Shown piece by piece: positions 10,301 through 18,852 of a DNA stretch of 64,000 bases. Each line of letters opens with the position of its first letter. Within the stretch, counting starts at the first letter, position 1. Made by a program: the position numbers and the translations under genes. The notes under the pieces were generated by a model. The model searched no databases. It worked only from the letters and a program-made list of their open reading frames with translations, and was not told the DNA's origin. The stretch is from Paenibacillus paridis (lineage in GTDB: Bacteria > Bacillota > Bacilli > Paenibacillales > Paenibacillaceae): positions 1,054,001 through 1,118,000 of the forward strand of contig NZ_VCIX01000092.1 of the NCBI RefSeq assembly GCF_006345825.1. Reading direction: 5' to 3'.

Positions 10301-10545
10301 ATAAGCTAAGCGAAGGATCGCCGAATATTCTGGATCTGGTACGTGAAGGCCAAGCGCAATTTGTTGTCAATACGCTGACAAAAGGCAAAGCCCCTGAGCG
10401 TGACGGATTCCGAATTCGCCGTGAAGCCGTTGAGAATGGCGTTGTTTGTATGACATCGCTGGATACGGTTCGCGCATTGCTAGTCATGCTCGAAACGTTG
10501 AATTTCTCTTCGCGCTCGATGCCGGTGCTGCTTCAAAAAAAATAA
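7321..10545 (+). CDS. carB: Carbamoyl-phosphate synthase large subunit
   Basis: Makes carbamoyl phosphate from bicarbonate, ammonia (from CarA) and two ATP. The 1074-residue protein shows the expected internal duplication: [23 protein letters not shown] near the N-terminus is echoed by [20 protein letters not shown] from about residue 561. Each half has an ATP-grasp domain with the VIEVNPR motif. The C-terminal ~140 residues form an MGS-like allosteric domain ([15 protein letters not shown]), where UMP and other effectors bind in homologues. The start overlaps the end of carA with an upstream GAAAGGAG, which suggests translational coupling and equal synthesis. Confidence 0.96.
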   Translation: [1074 protein letters not shown]

Positions 10546-10685
10546 GCTGATCTCAGCTTAAAAGTACGGCCAGCGTGATATGCTCCGCTATTCTTCGCTT
10601 GACATCCTGTCATGCGAGAATAGCAAGGGGCAGACGTATGGCCGTTTATTATGCCAATGAACAGAGAGAAAAGGAGCGATTTCGA

Positions 10686-11423
10686 ATGAAATTGTCAAAC
10701 GAGCAAGCAGCAGGGCGCATTATGGTTGCGCTGGACTACCCGGATGCGGCGGCGGCGGAGCGGTTAATCGCGGAGCTGGAGGGCATTCCTTGTTACATGA
10801 AGGTAGGAATGCAGCTGTTCTATGCTGCAGGCCCTTCGTTTGTGCAAAGCTTGAAAGAGCGAGGCTACTATGTTTTTCTCGATGTCAAAATGCATGATAT
10901 TCCGAACACGGTCAAAGGTGGAGCTGGCAGCGTTACGAAGCTGGGCGTGGATATGTTTAACGTTCATGCGGCAGGAGGAAGCGCCATGCTGGAAGCTGCG
11001 ATGGAAGGCGTGGATATCGCTCTTACGGGCAGCGGTCTGCAAAAGCCAGCCGTCATTGCGGTTACGCAGCTGACGAGTACAAACCAGGCGACGCTGAATG
11101 AACAGATTGGCATCGGAGGCACGGTTGAAGCGGCGGTATTGCGTTACGCGGAGCTAACGAAAAAGGCTGGTCTGGACGGGGTTGTAGCCTCGCCTTCAGA
11201 GGTGGAAGCGATTAAAGCGTTATGCGGCCCATCCTTTAAAACAGTAACGCCAGGCATTCGTCCCGCTGGATCCGATGTCAATGACCAGTCCCGCATTATG
11301 ACGCCTAGCGAGGCTCTGCGGCAAGGAACCGATTATATGGTTATCGGCCGTCCGATTACAGCAGCGCCTAACCCGCGTCAATCGATAGAATCCATTATTG
11401 AGGAGATGACTACTCATGAGTAA
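10686..11423 (+). CDS. pyrF: Orotidine 5'-phosphate decarboxylase
   Basis: Decarboxylates OMP to UMP, the last step of de novo synthesis. The 245-residue protein has the family motif DVKMHDIPNT at 66-75 with catalytic K68 and D71, plus TPGIRPAGSDVNDQ in the phosphate-binding region. AAAGGAG about 9 nt upstream fixes the ATG at 10686. The 140-nt gap after carB is the largest in the operon. It contains an imperfect inverted repeat (CTATTCT with AGAATAG, about 10587-10620) without a T-run. The pyrK-pyrD pair that sits here in Bacillus subtilis is missing. Confidence 0.95.
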   Translation: MKLSNEQAAGRIMVALDYPDAAAAERLIAELEGIPCYMKVGMQLFYAAGPSFVQSLKERGYYVFLDVKMHDIPNTVKGGAGSVTKLGVDMFNVHAAGGSAMLEAAMEGVDIALTGSGLQKPAVIAVTQLTSTNQATLNEQIGIGGTVEAAVLRYAELTKKAGLDGVVASPSEVEAIKALCGPSFKTVTPGIRPAGSDVNDQSRIMTPSEALRQGTDYMVIGRPITAAPNPRQSIESIIEEMTTHE

Positions 11424-12063
11424 ATTTACAGTAGCCGAATTGCCTAACGAGATTGCTAAGAGCTTGTTTGAGATCGAAGCGGTCGCTTTGCGCCCAAATG
11501 ATCTATTTACTTGGACTTCAGGCATCAAATCGCCTATTTATTGCGACAATAGACTGACGATGACCTATCCTGCCATTCGTGATTTGGTTGCGGAAGGCTT
11601 TGCTTCGATTATTCGCGAGCAATATCCAGATGCAGAGGTCATTGCGGGTACGTCTACGGCAGGTATCCCTCACGCAGCATGGGTTGCTCAGAAACTTAAT
11701 CTACCCATGGCTTATATTCGTGACAAAGCAAAGGGCCACGGGAAACAAAACCAAATCGAAGGACGAGTTCTCCCAGGCCAGAAAGTAGTCGTTATTGAGG
11801 ATTTGATCTCAACGGGCGGAAGCTCTTTGAAAGCGGCACTGGCCGTTCGTGAAGCCGGAGCTGAGGTTTTGGCGGTGCTTGCCATCTTTACTTACGAATT
11901 CGCGACAGCGATTCAAGCGTTTGAAACGGAGCAGGTTCCACTGGCAACGTTGTCGAATTACAGCGCCTTGATTCAAACGGCATTGGAGCTTGGCAAGGTT
12001 GCTCCTGAGGATGTAGCTTCCCTGCAAGCTTGGAGGCAAGATCCTCAATCCTTCGGTAAGTAA
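11416..12063 (+). CDS. pyrE: Orotate phosphoribosyltransferase
   Basis: Transfers the phosphoribosyl group of PRPP to orotate, giving OMP for PyrF. The 215-residue protein carries the PRPP loop VVVIEDLISTGGSSLKA in its second half, and the glycine-rich AGTSTAGIPHAAW substrate loop. The ATG overlaps the pyrF stop by 8 nt, so the two last enzymes are coupled. An intrinsic terminator 25 nt downstream closes the operon. Confidence 0.95.
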   Translation: MSKFTVAELPNEIAKSLFEIEAVALRPNDLFTWTSGIKSPIYCDNRLTMTYPAIRDLVAEGFASIIREQYPDAEVIAGTSTAGIPHAAWVAQKLNLPMAYIRDKAKGHGKQNQIEGRVLPGQKVVVIEDLISTGGSSLKAALAVREAGAEVLAVLAIFTYEFATAIQAFETEQVPLATLSNYSALIQTALELGKVAPEDVASLQAWRQDPQSFGK

Positions 12064-12087
12064 TTGTAAAATTACGCGTAGACGAAA

Positions 12088-12124
12088 GGTATGCTCTCTG
12101 ATTCAAGAGAGCATGCCTTTTTTT
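12088..12124 (+). terminator. Intrinsic terminator of the pyr operon
   Basis: GGTATGCTCTCT pairs with AGAGAGCATGCC around a GATTCA loop (one G-T pair), followed by seven T residues. It lies directly after pyrE. Confidence 0.9.
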
Positions 12125-12249
12125 GTGCATTTGGAGCGAAAGATTCGACACAAAAAAATTAATATTTCTCATAAAACCTGTTGAATCGTTCGATTTCTCC
12201 GATAAATATAGATAGAAGTATTTTTTATGTTTGAGGGGCGGGGTTATTA

Positions 12250-13977
12250 ATGAAATTTTCTTTGCGTCAGAGACTAGCTATGCTAGCGGTTTTGCCATTG
12301 CTTTGTTATGCGGGAACAGGGTTTTATTTACTTGGGGAGCAGCGTAGCGTTTTTACAGAAATGAAACATGATATTTATATGACATCAAACCAGGTGGATA
12401 CGCTGGTCTTAAATGCCGATCGTGATATGTACCAAGCTTTTCAGGCTTATTTGAAAATCGAATCGGGTACGCTGAACGGCGCGGAGACGGAAGCGGAAAA
12501 GAAAGATTTGGCTGATAATATTCAGCAGGTAAGTGATCGGATTGAAGCGGCTCAAACTATTTTATATGAGAATAAGCTGGAGGAACTGGCAGAGGGAGAA
12601 TCCAAAAGAACGATAGACCAAATTTTAATTGAATTCAAAGCTAATTTTAACTATTGGTCGGCCGCAGCGATTAAAGGAGCTGGAGATGCTTCACCAAAAT
12701 TCAGAAATGATAAAATCAATGAAAGTTTTACGAAAAGTCGATCAGGCATCGATGAGATTGGACAAAGCATAGATATTTATTCGGAGCAGGCAATCGCTAA
12801 AATTGAGCAGGATCTTAATCAGACACAGCTCTTTACGTATACGGGCATTGGATTAATAAGTCTTCTACTGGCTATCCTTGTCTACTTTATGATACGTCAA
12901 ATCATGAGGACCGTCCAAAGCGTTGTTTTCAAAACAGGACGTGTCTCAGAAGGCGATCTTACGCTTCCCCCTGACGAAAAATACAGCAAGGATGAGCTTG
13001 GTAGCATATCGAAGTCCGTCGACCACATGATCGAGGCGATGAAGAAGCTAGTTGGCGGCATTGCAGACAATGCAGCGGAGGTAACAAGCTCGACCCTGCA
13101 ATTATCAACGGCTTCCAAGGAATCTGCTGCAGCGACAGAGCATGTGGCTTTGAATATTCAGGAAGTGGCAAATGGCTCTGAGGTACAGGCAAGAGGGGCC
13201 GAAGAGACCTCTCGCGCTGTTGAAGAGATGACCATAGGTATTCAAAGAATTGCGGAGAATACGGCATCTATCGCTGATAAGTCAACTTCAACCTCTCGCC
13301 AGGCCGAACTCGGGCATGAATCGCTGCTGCGCCTAGTTTCTCAAATGGGTGAAGTGACGGCGGTTATTGTGAAGCTGTCGGCTACCATTATGACTTTGGA
13401 GCAGCGCTCCAAGGAGATCGGTACGATTGCCGAGAGCATTACAAGCTTCGCTAATCAAACGAACATATTGTCGCTCAATGCATCCATTGAAGCGGCACGG
13501 GCGGGCGAGCAAGGCAGAGGCTTTGCGGTTGTTGCGGGAGAGATTCGCAAATTGGCAGCGGGTTCACTTGCATCCGCGGACGGTATCCATCAGCTTGTTG
13601 ATGAAACCCGCGGAGAAATTGCGGGAGCATCCGCCTACATGGCACAAACGAAGGAAGAGATGGAGCGAGGCAGCGAGCGCGTAAATGACGTCCGGCAAAA
13701 TCTCGATATCATTGTTGCTTCTATTAACCAGATGAGTGAGCAAATTCATGAAAACTCTGCGATTACGCAGCAAATGTCTGCAAGCTCAGAAGAGGTGAGC
13801 GCTTCGATGGAGCAAACTGCTTCAACTGCGGCTGCTAACTTGGAGAAGACGGAAAGCGTTGCGGCTGCGACAGAAGAGCAGCTGGCTTTGATGGACAATA
13901 TTTCGTCTGCTGCCGGTCATTTAGATGCGATTGTTCAAGAGCTGGACCGTGCGATTTCGCAGTTTAAAGTGAAATAA
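12250..13977 (+). CDS. Methyl-accepting chemotaxis protein
   Basis: A 575-residue membrane chemoreceptor that relays ligand binding to CheA/CheW. The first membrane segment is at about 8-28 and the second at about 193-215, enclosing a ~165-residue extracytoplasmic helical sensor of the four-helix-bundle type. A HAMP domain follows (about 216-268). The cytoplasmic signalling hairpin tip is clear from SFANQTNILSLNASIEAARAGEQGRGFAVVAGEIRKLA, split here as the conserved NILSLNASIEAARAGE and GFAVVAGEIRKLA pieces. GAGGGGCGGGG precedes the ATG. The upstream region has a CCGATAA element at 12199-12205 like a SigD -10 but no good matching -35. The ligand cannot be predicted. It stands alone, with terminators before and after. 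Confidence 0.92.
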   Translation: MKFSLRQRLAMLAVLPLLCYAGTGFYLLGEQRSVFTEMKHDIYMTSNQVDTLVLNADRDMYQAFQAYLKIESGTLNGAETEAEKKDLADNIQQVSDRIEAAQTILYENKLEELAEGESKRTIDQILIEFKANFNYWSAAAIKGAGDASPKFRNDKINESFTKSRSGIDEIGQSIDIYSEQAIAKIEQDLNQTQLFTYTGIGLISLLLAILVYFMIRQIMRTVQSVVFKTGRVSEGDLTLPPDEKYSKDELGSISKSVDHMIEAMKKLVGGIADNAAEVTSSTLQLSTASKESAAATEHVALNIQEVANGSEVQARGAEETSRAVEEMTIGIQRIAENTASIADKSTSTSRQAELGHESLLRLVSQMGEVTAVIVKLSATIMTLEQRSKEIGTIAESITSFANQTNILSLNASIEAARAGEQGRGFAVVAGEIRKLAAGSLASADGIHQLVDETRGEIAGASAYMAQTKEEMERGSERVNDVRQNLDIIVASINQMSEQIHENSAITQQMSASSEEVSASMEQTASTAAANLEKTESVAAATEEQLALMDNISSAAGHLDAIVQELDRAISQFKVK

Positions 13978-14010
13978 GAAGCTTGCCAATAGCTGTCGTC
14001 AGCGGGATGA

Positions 14011-14038
14011 AACTGCCTGGTCTGCCGGCAGTTTTTTT
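14011..14038 (+). terminator. Intrinsic terminator after the chemoreceptor gene
   Basis: AACTGCC (14011-14017) pairs with GGCAGTT (14027-14033), followed by a run of T residues. Confidence 0.85.
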
Positions 14039-14156
14039 GCGCTTACAAATGTTTTAAAAAGATGTTTAAATTTGACGTAACTTTTTGAGCATGTCCTACG
14101 TCTATCATGTAAGATGAGAATTATGAAAGTTGGTTAAGGAGGGATCGGAAGCGCTA

Positions 14157-14888
14157 ATGGCTATTTCGCAGGGAGAAGATCAGACAACAGAAGCGCAGCT
14201 GGAACCCGCTGAAGAAAGGCGTAATCTACTAACCGTTACCGATGTAGAGCGTACATTTCAAGTTGGAGGTTCTTCGCTGCATGTATTGAAAGGCATTCGA
14301 ATGGAGCTCAAAGAGCGCCAATTGGTGATGCTGAGGGGCAGATCCGGCTCGGGAAAGACGACGCTGCTGAATTGCTTGGGCGGACTCGATACTCCCAGCA
14401 AGGGAGAAATTTTGTTTAACGGCTTGCCTTTTCACACCATGAGCGATGACAAAAGAACATTAGTCAGGCGCAAGCACATGGGCTTTATCTTCCAAGCCTT
14501 TGCTCTTATGCCGCTTTTGTCCGCCCGGGAAAACGTTGAGCTGTCGCTTCGCATGGCCGGTGTTCCTAGGGCGCAATGGAAGGACAGGGTAACGCAATGC
14601 CTGGAGCTTGTTGGTTTGGAGCGGAGGATGAGTCATCGTCCCTTTGAGCTCTCCGGAGGCGAGCAGCAGCGTGTAGCTATCGCCAAGGCGATTGCCCACA
14701 AACCCATGCTGCTGCTGGCCGATGAGCCAACGGCAGAGCTTGATACCGGAATGTCTGCTCAGATTATGGCGGTTTTCCAAAATATTATTCGCACTGAACA
14801 AGTAACAATTTGTATGACTACACATGATCCTACGATTTTGGAGGTTGCCGACCGTGTCTATGAAATGGTGGACGGAAAATTTATTTAA
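14157..14888 (+). CDS. ABC transporter ATP-binding protein (MacB/LolD type)
   Basis: A 243-residue nucleotide-binding subunit. Walker A is GRSGSGKTT near residue 65, the signature LSGGEQQRVAIAKA is in mid-protein, and Walker B with its glutamate is LLLADEPTAELD. The LSGGEQQRVAIA signature places it in the MacB/LolD/FtsE branch that partners FtsX-like permeases, not importers. AAGGAGGG lies 13 nt before the chosen ATG. The first ~25 residues are an unconserved acidic leader. Its 3' end overlaps the adaptor gene by 29 nt. It is the first of five tightly packed genes (14157-21279) and one of two ATPases in that operon, so the pair may act as a heterodimer. Confidence 0.9.
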   Translation: MAISQGEDQTTEAQLEPAEERRNLLTVTDVERTFQVGGSSLHVLKGIRMELKERQLVMLRGRSGSGKTTLLNCLGGLDTPSKGEILFNGLPFHTMSDDKRTLVRRKHMGFIFQAFALMPLLSARENVELSLRMAGVPRAQWKDRVTQCLELVGLERRMSHRPFELSGGEQQRVAIAKAIAHKPMLLLADEPTAELDTGMSAQIMAVFQNIIRTEQVTICMTTHDPTILEVADRVYEMVDGKFI

Positions 14889-15927
14889 ACGTTCAATGGT
14901 TGTTGTAATGAGTGTATCCCTAGTGTTTGCGAGCGGCTGCTCGCTTCTTCCCGCAGAGCAAGAAGAAGAAGTATTGCCAGAAATTGCTCCACCGCAAATC
15001 TCGAAAAAGCCGGAGTATGAGGTGACGACGGCTAATCTCGAAACGAAGGTGCCTGTGATTGGGAAGCTTATTTCCCTGGAAGAAGAAACGCTGTTTTTCA
15101 CATTGGACGGCAAGCATTTGAAGACGTTGAATGTGAAGGCGGGCGATCCGATTAAGGCGGGCCAGGTCATCGGTTCCTTAGATGTTGATGACTTGTCTAA
15201 AACCCTGCGCATGGCGAAACTAAACTTTAAAAAAGAAGAAATTGCCATGAAAGAAACGCTTCGTGCGCGCGATGAGATGGATCCGATCGAATTCGAGGAG
15301 AAATCCATTGCTTTCGAAGAGAGCAAGCAAAAGCTTGTGGACATGGAAGAGGAAATCGCAAAAGCAACCTTGACCGCACCGTTTGGCGGAACGCTAGTCA
15401 CGCTTAACGTACAAAAAGGCGATCTAATCAAGGCTTATGCGCCAATTGCGATCGTTGCAGACACAAGCAAAATTACGGCTGCTGCGAAGCTCTCCAAAAC
15501 CGAGCTGGAAAAAGTTGCTGTTGGTATGGAAGTCACTGTGAATATCAGCAACGTGGGTACATTTAAAGGGAAAGTTAAGCTGCTTCCCGTTAAGACAGAA
15601 GAAACGAACAACGGTGGAGGCGGCGGTGGCGTTGGCGGCGAAACCAAGCCTGAGAGACCTGAGGATTTTCTTATTCTTGATCTGAAGGACTTGCCGAAAA
15701 ACCTGAACCGCGGAACGCCATTATCCATTAATATCATTACGAAGCGCACAGAAAACGCAATAGTCATTCCTCCTTCTACGCTTCGCTCGATTGGTTCCCG
15801 TACGTATGTGCAGGTTATTGATGCCGAGGGCAAACGCGAGGTGGACGTAGAGGTAGGCCAGCAAACCGCAACGCAGGTAGAGATTCTGCAAGGTTTGAAG
15901 CCAGGGCAGAAAGTCGTAGGTCGATAG
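14860..15927 (+). CDS. Lipoprotein membrane-fusion/adaptor protein (HlyD/MacA-like)
   Basis: A 356-residue predicted lipoprotein: a charged N-terminus, a hydrophobic stretch (13-25) and a lipobox ending ASGC with C27. The body is of the RND/MFP adaptor type: a barrel-sandwich hybrid half (LNVKAGDPIKAGQVIGSLDV), a helical hairpin, the second lipoyl half (ATLTAPFGGTLV.NVQKGDLI), then beta-barrel and membrane-proximal domains (PPSTLRS, VEILQGLKPGQKVV). A short polyglycine stretch (NNGGGGGGVGG) interrupts the beta-barrel region. Such adaptors link MacB-type permeases to substrates outside the cell membrane. It overlaps the upstream ATPase gene and ends 3 nt before the permease gene. The start at 14860 has GGAGG 15 nt upstream; a later ATG would lose the charged signal region. 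Confidence 0.85.
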   Translation: MKWWTENLFKRSMVVVMSVSLVFASGCSLLPAEQEEEVLPEIAPPQISKKPEYEVTTANLETKVPVIGKLISLEEETLFFTLDGKHLKTLNVKAGDPIKAGQVIGSLDVDDLSKTLRMAKLNFKKEEIAMKETLRARDEMDPIEFEEKSIAFEESKQKLVDMEEEIAKATLTAPFGGTLVTLNVQKGDLIKAYAPIAIVADTSKITAAAKLSKTELEKVAVGMEVTVNISNVGTFKGKVKLLPVKTEETNNGGGGGGVGGETKPERPEDFLILDLKDLPKNLNRGTPLSINIITKRTENAIVIPPSTLRSIGSRTYVQVIDAEGKREVDVEVGQQTATQVEILQGLKPGQKVVGR

Positions 15928-15930
15928 CCG

Positions 15931-18852
15931 ATGGGGATTCCGCTGTTTCGTTTTTTGTTCCGCAAAATGTGGAACACGCGCTGGCTAACCTTGAGTACGC
16001 TGGCGGGTCTGACCTTGGCGGTTGCGTTTGCGACCAGTATACCGATGTACGCGGATGGCGCGCTCAAGCGAGTCGTTGCTGAATCGCTGCAGCAGAAGAG
16101 CGCTGGTTTGCCGGCTGGCTCGCTGCTTATGAGGTATCAATCACCCGCTGGCGGGAAAACGGATTTATCGGCGTTATCGGAGCTTGAACGCTACATTTCT
16201 GAAGGCGTACCGAAGGAAATCGGTTTTCCATTCAATACTTTTGTCAATAGCTATTCCATTCGCAGTACGGAGGTTGTGCCAGAGGATTCCACAAAGGTGG
16301 ATGCGGGGCGCAATCGGCAATTGACGATTATGACCATGTCCGGGCTTGAAGCCAATACGGAACTAACACAGGGCCGTTGGTTCGTCAATTCCGAAGGAGA
16401 TGGAGATCTGCTCGAAGCGGTTATGTTCGAGGAGGCTATGTATCGAAATGATGTACATATCGGCGATGTATTTGAATACCCGGTATACGGCGGTTTAAAC
16501 CTTACGCTAAGGGTCAAAATCGTCGGAGCGGTTAAGCCGCTCACGGAAACGAGCTCGTACTGGTATCAAGGAATGGAAAGCTTGCTGAATACGTTCCAAA
16601 TCAGCGAGACTGCATTCGATAAAGTGCTGCTTGCGAAGAAAAACATTCCGCTTCATAATGCGAGCTGGTACTATGCTTTTGATCTCTCGCAAATTCAAAC
16701 GAGCCAGCTTTCTCCGCTTGGAAGAACGCTGGAGCGACTGAATATCGAATTGTATCAGCGCCTTACCGATACAAGGGTTGAGATTTCCTTTGCTTCTACG
16801 CTTACGGAGTTTAAGAAGCAGAGCTTGCAGCTCCAAACGCTGCTGTTCACGCTAGCGGCTCCGATGCTCGCTATGGTCTTCTTCTTTATCGCAATGAATG
16901 CAAGGCAGTCGCTGGATAAACAGCGCAGTGATATTGCTGTACTGCGAAGCAGGGGAGCGGGCACACGGCAGATTATATGGATCTATCTGCTAGAGGGGCT
17001 GCTGCTTGGAAGCATAGCGCTTGCCAGCGGTCCGTTTATCGGCTGGTTTATGGCCAAGAGTATAGGGTCTGCCAACGGATTCCTCTCCTTCGTCAACCGG
17101 AAGTCAATTCCGGTCGGTTTCTCTACAGAAGCCATGATTGCAGGCGGGGCCGCAGTGTTGATTGCGCTTCTAGCGACCATCATTCCAGCGATTATTTATG
17201 CCAGATCATCGATTGTCAGCTACAAGCAGGATTTGGCAAGATCCGATCGCAAGCCCGTATGGCAGCGCTGGTTTCTTGATGTCTTGCTGCTGGCGGCAGC
17301 TGGATATGGCTGGTATATGTTCAACGAACGGCAAATGCTGACGTTCAAAACGGGAATGACAACGGATCAATTAAATGTTCAGCCGTTTTTGTTCTTTGTA
17401 CCTGCATTATCGATCTTTGCGCTTGGGTTATTTTTCCTGCGCTTGTTTCCGTGGCTGTTGAAGGTATTCACTTGGCTCGGACGCAAGTTCTTGCCAGTAC
17501 CGCTTTATTTAACGCTAACGCAGCTTTCCCGATCATCCAAGGGTTACTATCCGCTGATGATTCTGTTGGTGCTTACGCTTGGACTAGGGGTATATAATGC
17601 ATCCGCAGCCAGAACGATCGATTTGAACTCGACAGAACGGACGCTTTATAAGTACGGAGCAGATGTGACGATTCAAACCGTCTGGGAAGGCTCAGCTGAA
17701 ATTACGACGACACCAAGTGGCAACGGTGGAGGAGGAAATGGCGGCAATGGCGGAGGTTCGGGTGGCGGCTCGGGTGGCGGTGGCAACGGTGGAGGCTCTG
17801 GCGGGGGTTCCGGCGGTGGAGGCGGAGGCGGAGGCCAAAGCGTCCCTACCAAAATCTTGTATAGCGAGCCCCCGTTCGAATTATTCCGGTCTCTAGAAGG
17901 CGTAGAAGCTGCAGCGCGTGTATTGCAAGCGAAAGGCAGCGTCGTCATCTCAGGGAAGTCCATTGGTCAAGGTACGATTATGGGAATCGATAACGTGGAT
18001 TTTGCCAAAGTAGGCTGGTTCCGCAATGATCTATACGCCGCTCATCCCAATTATTATTTGAACAATCTGGGCAAGTACGAGAACGCAGCGTTAATTCCTT
18101 CTAAAGTTGCCGAGAAATATCAATTGAAGCTGGGAGATCCCGTATCGGTAGGTTTCCCGGAAGGGAAGGTCGACTTTGTCGTTGTAGGCATATTGCCTTA
18201 TTGGCCTAGTCAATATCCCGATAAGTCACCATTCATTATTACGAATCTGGATTACATTTACGATCAGCTTCCGCTAATTCCATACGAGGTATGGCTGAAG
18301 ATGGAGCCAGATGCGAAGGTAGCGCCGATCGTTGATGAGCTCCAAAAGGCGGGTGTCGAGATTGCGGCCGTTAAGGACGTTAGGAGCGAGCTGATTTCTC
18401 AATCCAAGCTGCCGACAAGAGGCGGAGTTTTTGGCATTTTGAGCTTGGGCTTCCTCGTCTCCGTAGTTATTACTTTAGCTGGTTATGTCCTTTTCTGGTT
18501 CTTCAATCTATCTGGACGTGTTGTACAATTCGGGGTATTGCGAGCAATGGGATTGTCCCGCAGGCAGCTGACAGGCATGCTGCTGCTGGAGCAGCTATTT
18601 ACGGCTGGTTTGGCTATAGGACTGGGTGTATTGATCGGAAAGGCAGTCAGCTTGCTTTTCCTGCCGTTTCTGCAAACCACAGAAAACGTTGCGGAAACCG
18701 TACCTCCTTTCCGGGTTATCTTCGAAGCGAGCGATACGAATCAATTGTTTATCGTAGTCGGATTTATGATGCTGATTGGCGCAATGCTGCTCTTCCTGCA
18801 TATCCGCAGACTTAGAGTGCATCAAGCCGTCAAGATGGGAGAAGAACGATGA
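15931..18852 (+). CDS. Large FtsX/MacB-like ABC transporter permease with polyglycine insert
   Basis: A 973-residue permease with two FtsX-like modules. One membrane segment lies near 18-40, followed by a large extracytoplasmic domain. A group of segments follows at about 300-560, for example APMLAMVFFFIAM and LLVLTLGLGVYNA. A second extracytoplasmic domain covers about 560-830, and a last group of three segments (from about 835) contains the FtsX-type GVLRAMGLSRRQL. Residues 597-635 are almost only glycine with a few Ser and Asn (nt 17719-17835), at the start of the second outer domain. This is far longer than the usual ~400-residue MacB core or ~650-residue MacB. It starts 3 nt after the adaptor gene and overlaps the second ATPase gene by 4 nt. 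The substrate is unknown; export or removal of an envelope compound, with the adaptor, is the likely role. Confidence 0.85.
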   Translation: MGIPLFRFLFRKMWNTRWLTLSTLAGLTLAVAFATSIPMYADGALKRVVAESLQQKSAGLPAGSLLMRYQSPAGGKTDLSALSELERYISEGVPKEIGFPFNTFVNSYSIRSTEVVPEDSTKVDAGRNRQLTIMTMSGLEANTELTQGRWFVNSEGDGDLLEAVMFEEAMYRNDVHIGDVFEYPVYGGLNLTLRVKIVGAVKPLTETSSYWYQGMESLLNTFQISETAFDKVLLAKKNIPLHNASWYYAFDLSQIQTSQLSPLGRTLERLNIELYQRLTDTRVEISFASTLTEFKKQSLQLQTLLFTLAAPMLAMVFFFIAMNARQSLDKQRSDIAVLRSRGAGTRQIIWIYLLEGLLLGSIALASGPFIGWFMAKSIGSANGFLSFVNRKSIPVGFSTEAMIAGGAAVLIALLATIIPAIIYARSSIVSYKQDLARSDRKPVWQRWFLDVLLLAAAGYGWYMFNERQMLTFKTGMTTDQLNVQPFLFFVPALSIFALGLFFLRLFPWLLKVFTWLGRKFLPVPLYLTLTQLSRSSKGYYPLMILLVLTLGLGVYNASAARTIDLNSTERTLYKYGADVTIQTVWEGSAEITTTPSGNGGGGNGGNGGGSGGGSGGGGNGGGSGGGSGGGGGGGGQSVPTKILYSEPPFELFRSLEGVEAAARVLQAKGSVVISGKSIGQGTIMGIDNVDFAKVGWFRNDLYAAHPNYYLNNLGKYENAALIPSKVAEKYQLKLGDPVSVGFPEGKVDFVVVGILPYWPSQYPDKSPFIITNLDYIYDQLPLIPYEVWLKMEPDAKVAPIVDELQKAGVEIAAVKDVRSELISQSKLPTRGGVFGILSLGFLVSVVITLAGYVLFWFFNLSGRVVQFGVLRAMGLSRRQLTGMLLLEQLFTAGLAIGLGVLIGKAVSLLFLPFLQTTENVAETVPPFRVIFEASDTNQLFIVVGFMMLIGAMLLFLHIRRLRVHQAVKMGEER

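Noticed and set aside
14460..15431. 323-codon open frame on the minus strand
   Set aside because: It lies antisense to the ATPase and adaptor genes, has no ribosome-binding site and no family resemblance; the plus-strand genes show clear motifs.
17719..17835. Glycine-codon repeat considered as a CRISPR or tandem DNA repeat
   Set aside because: There are no regular repeat-spacer units; it is an in-frame low-complexity protein segment.
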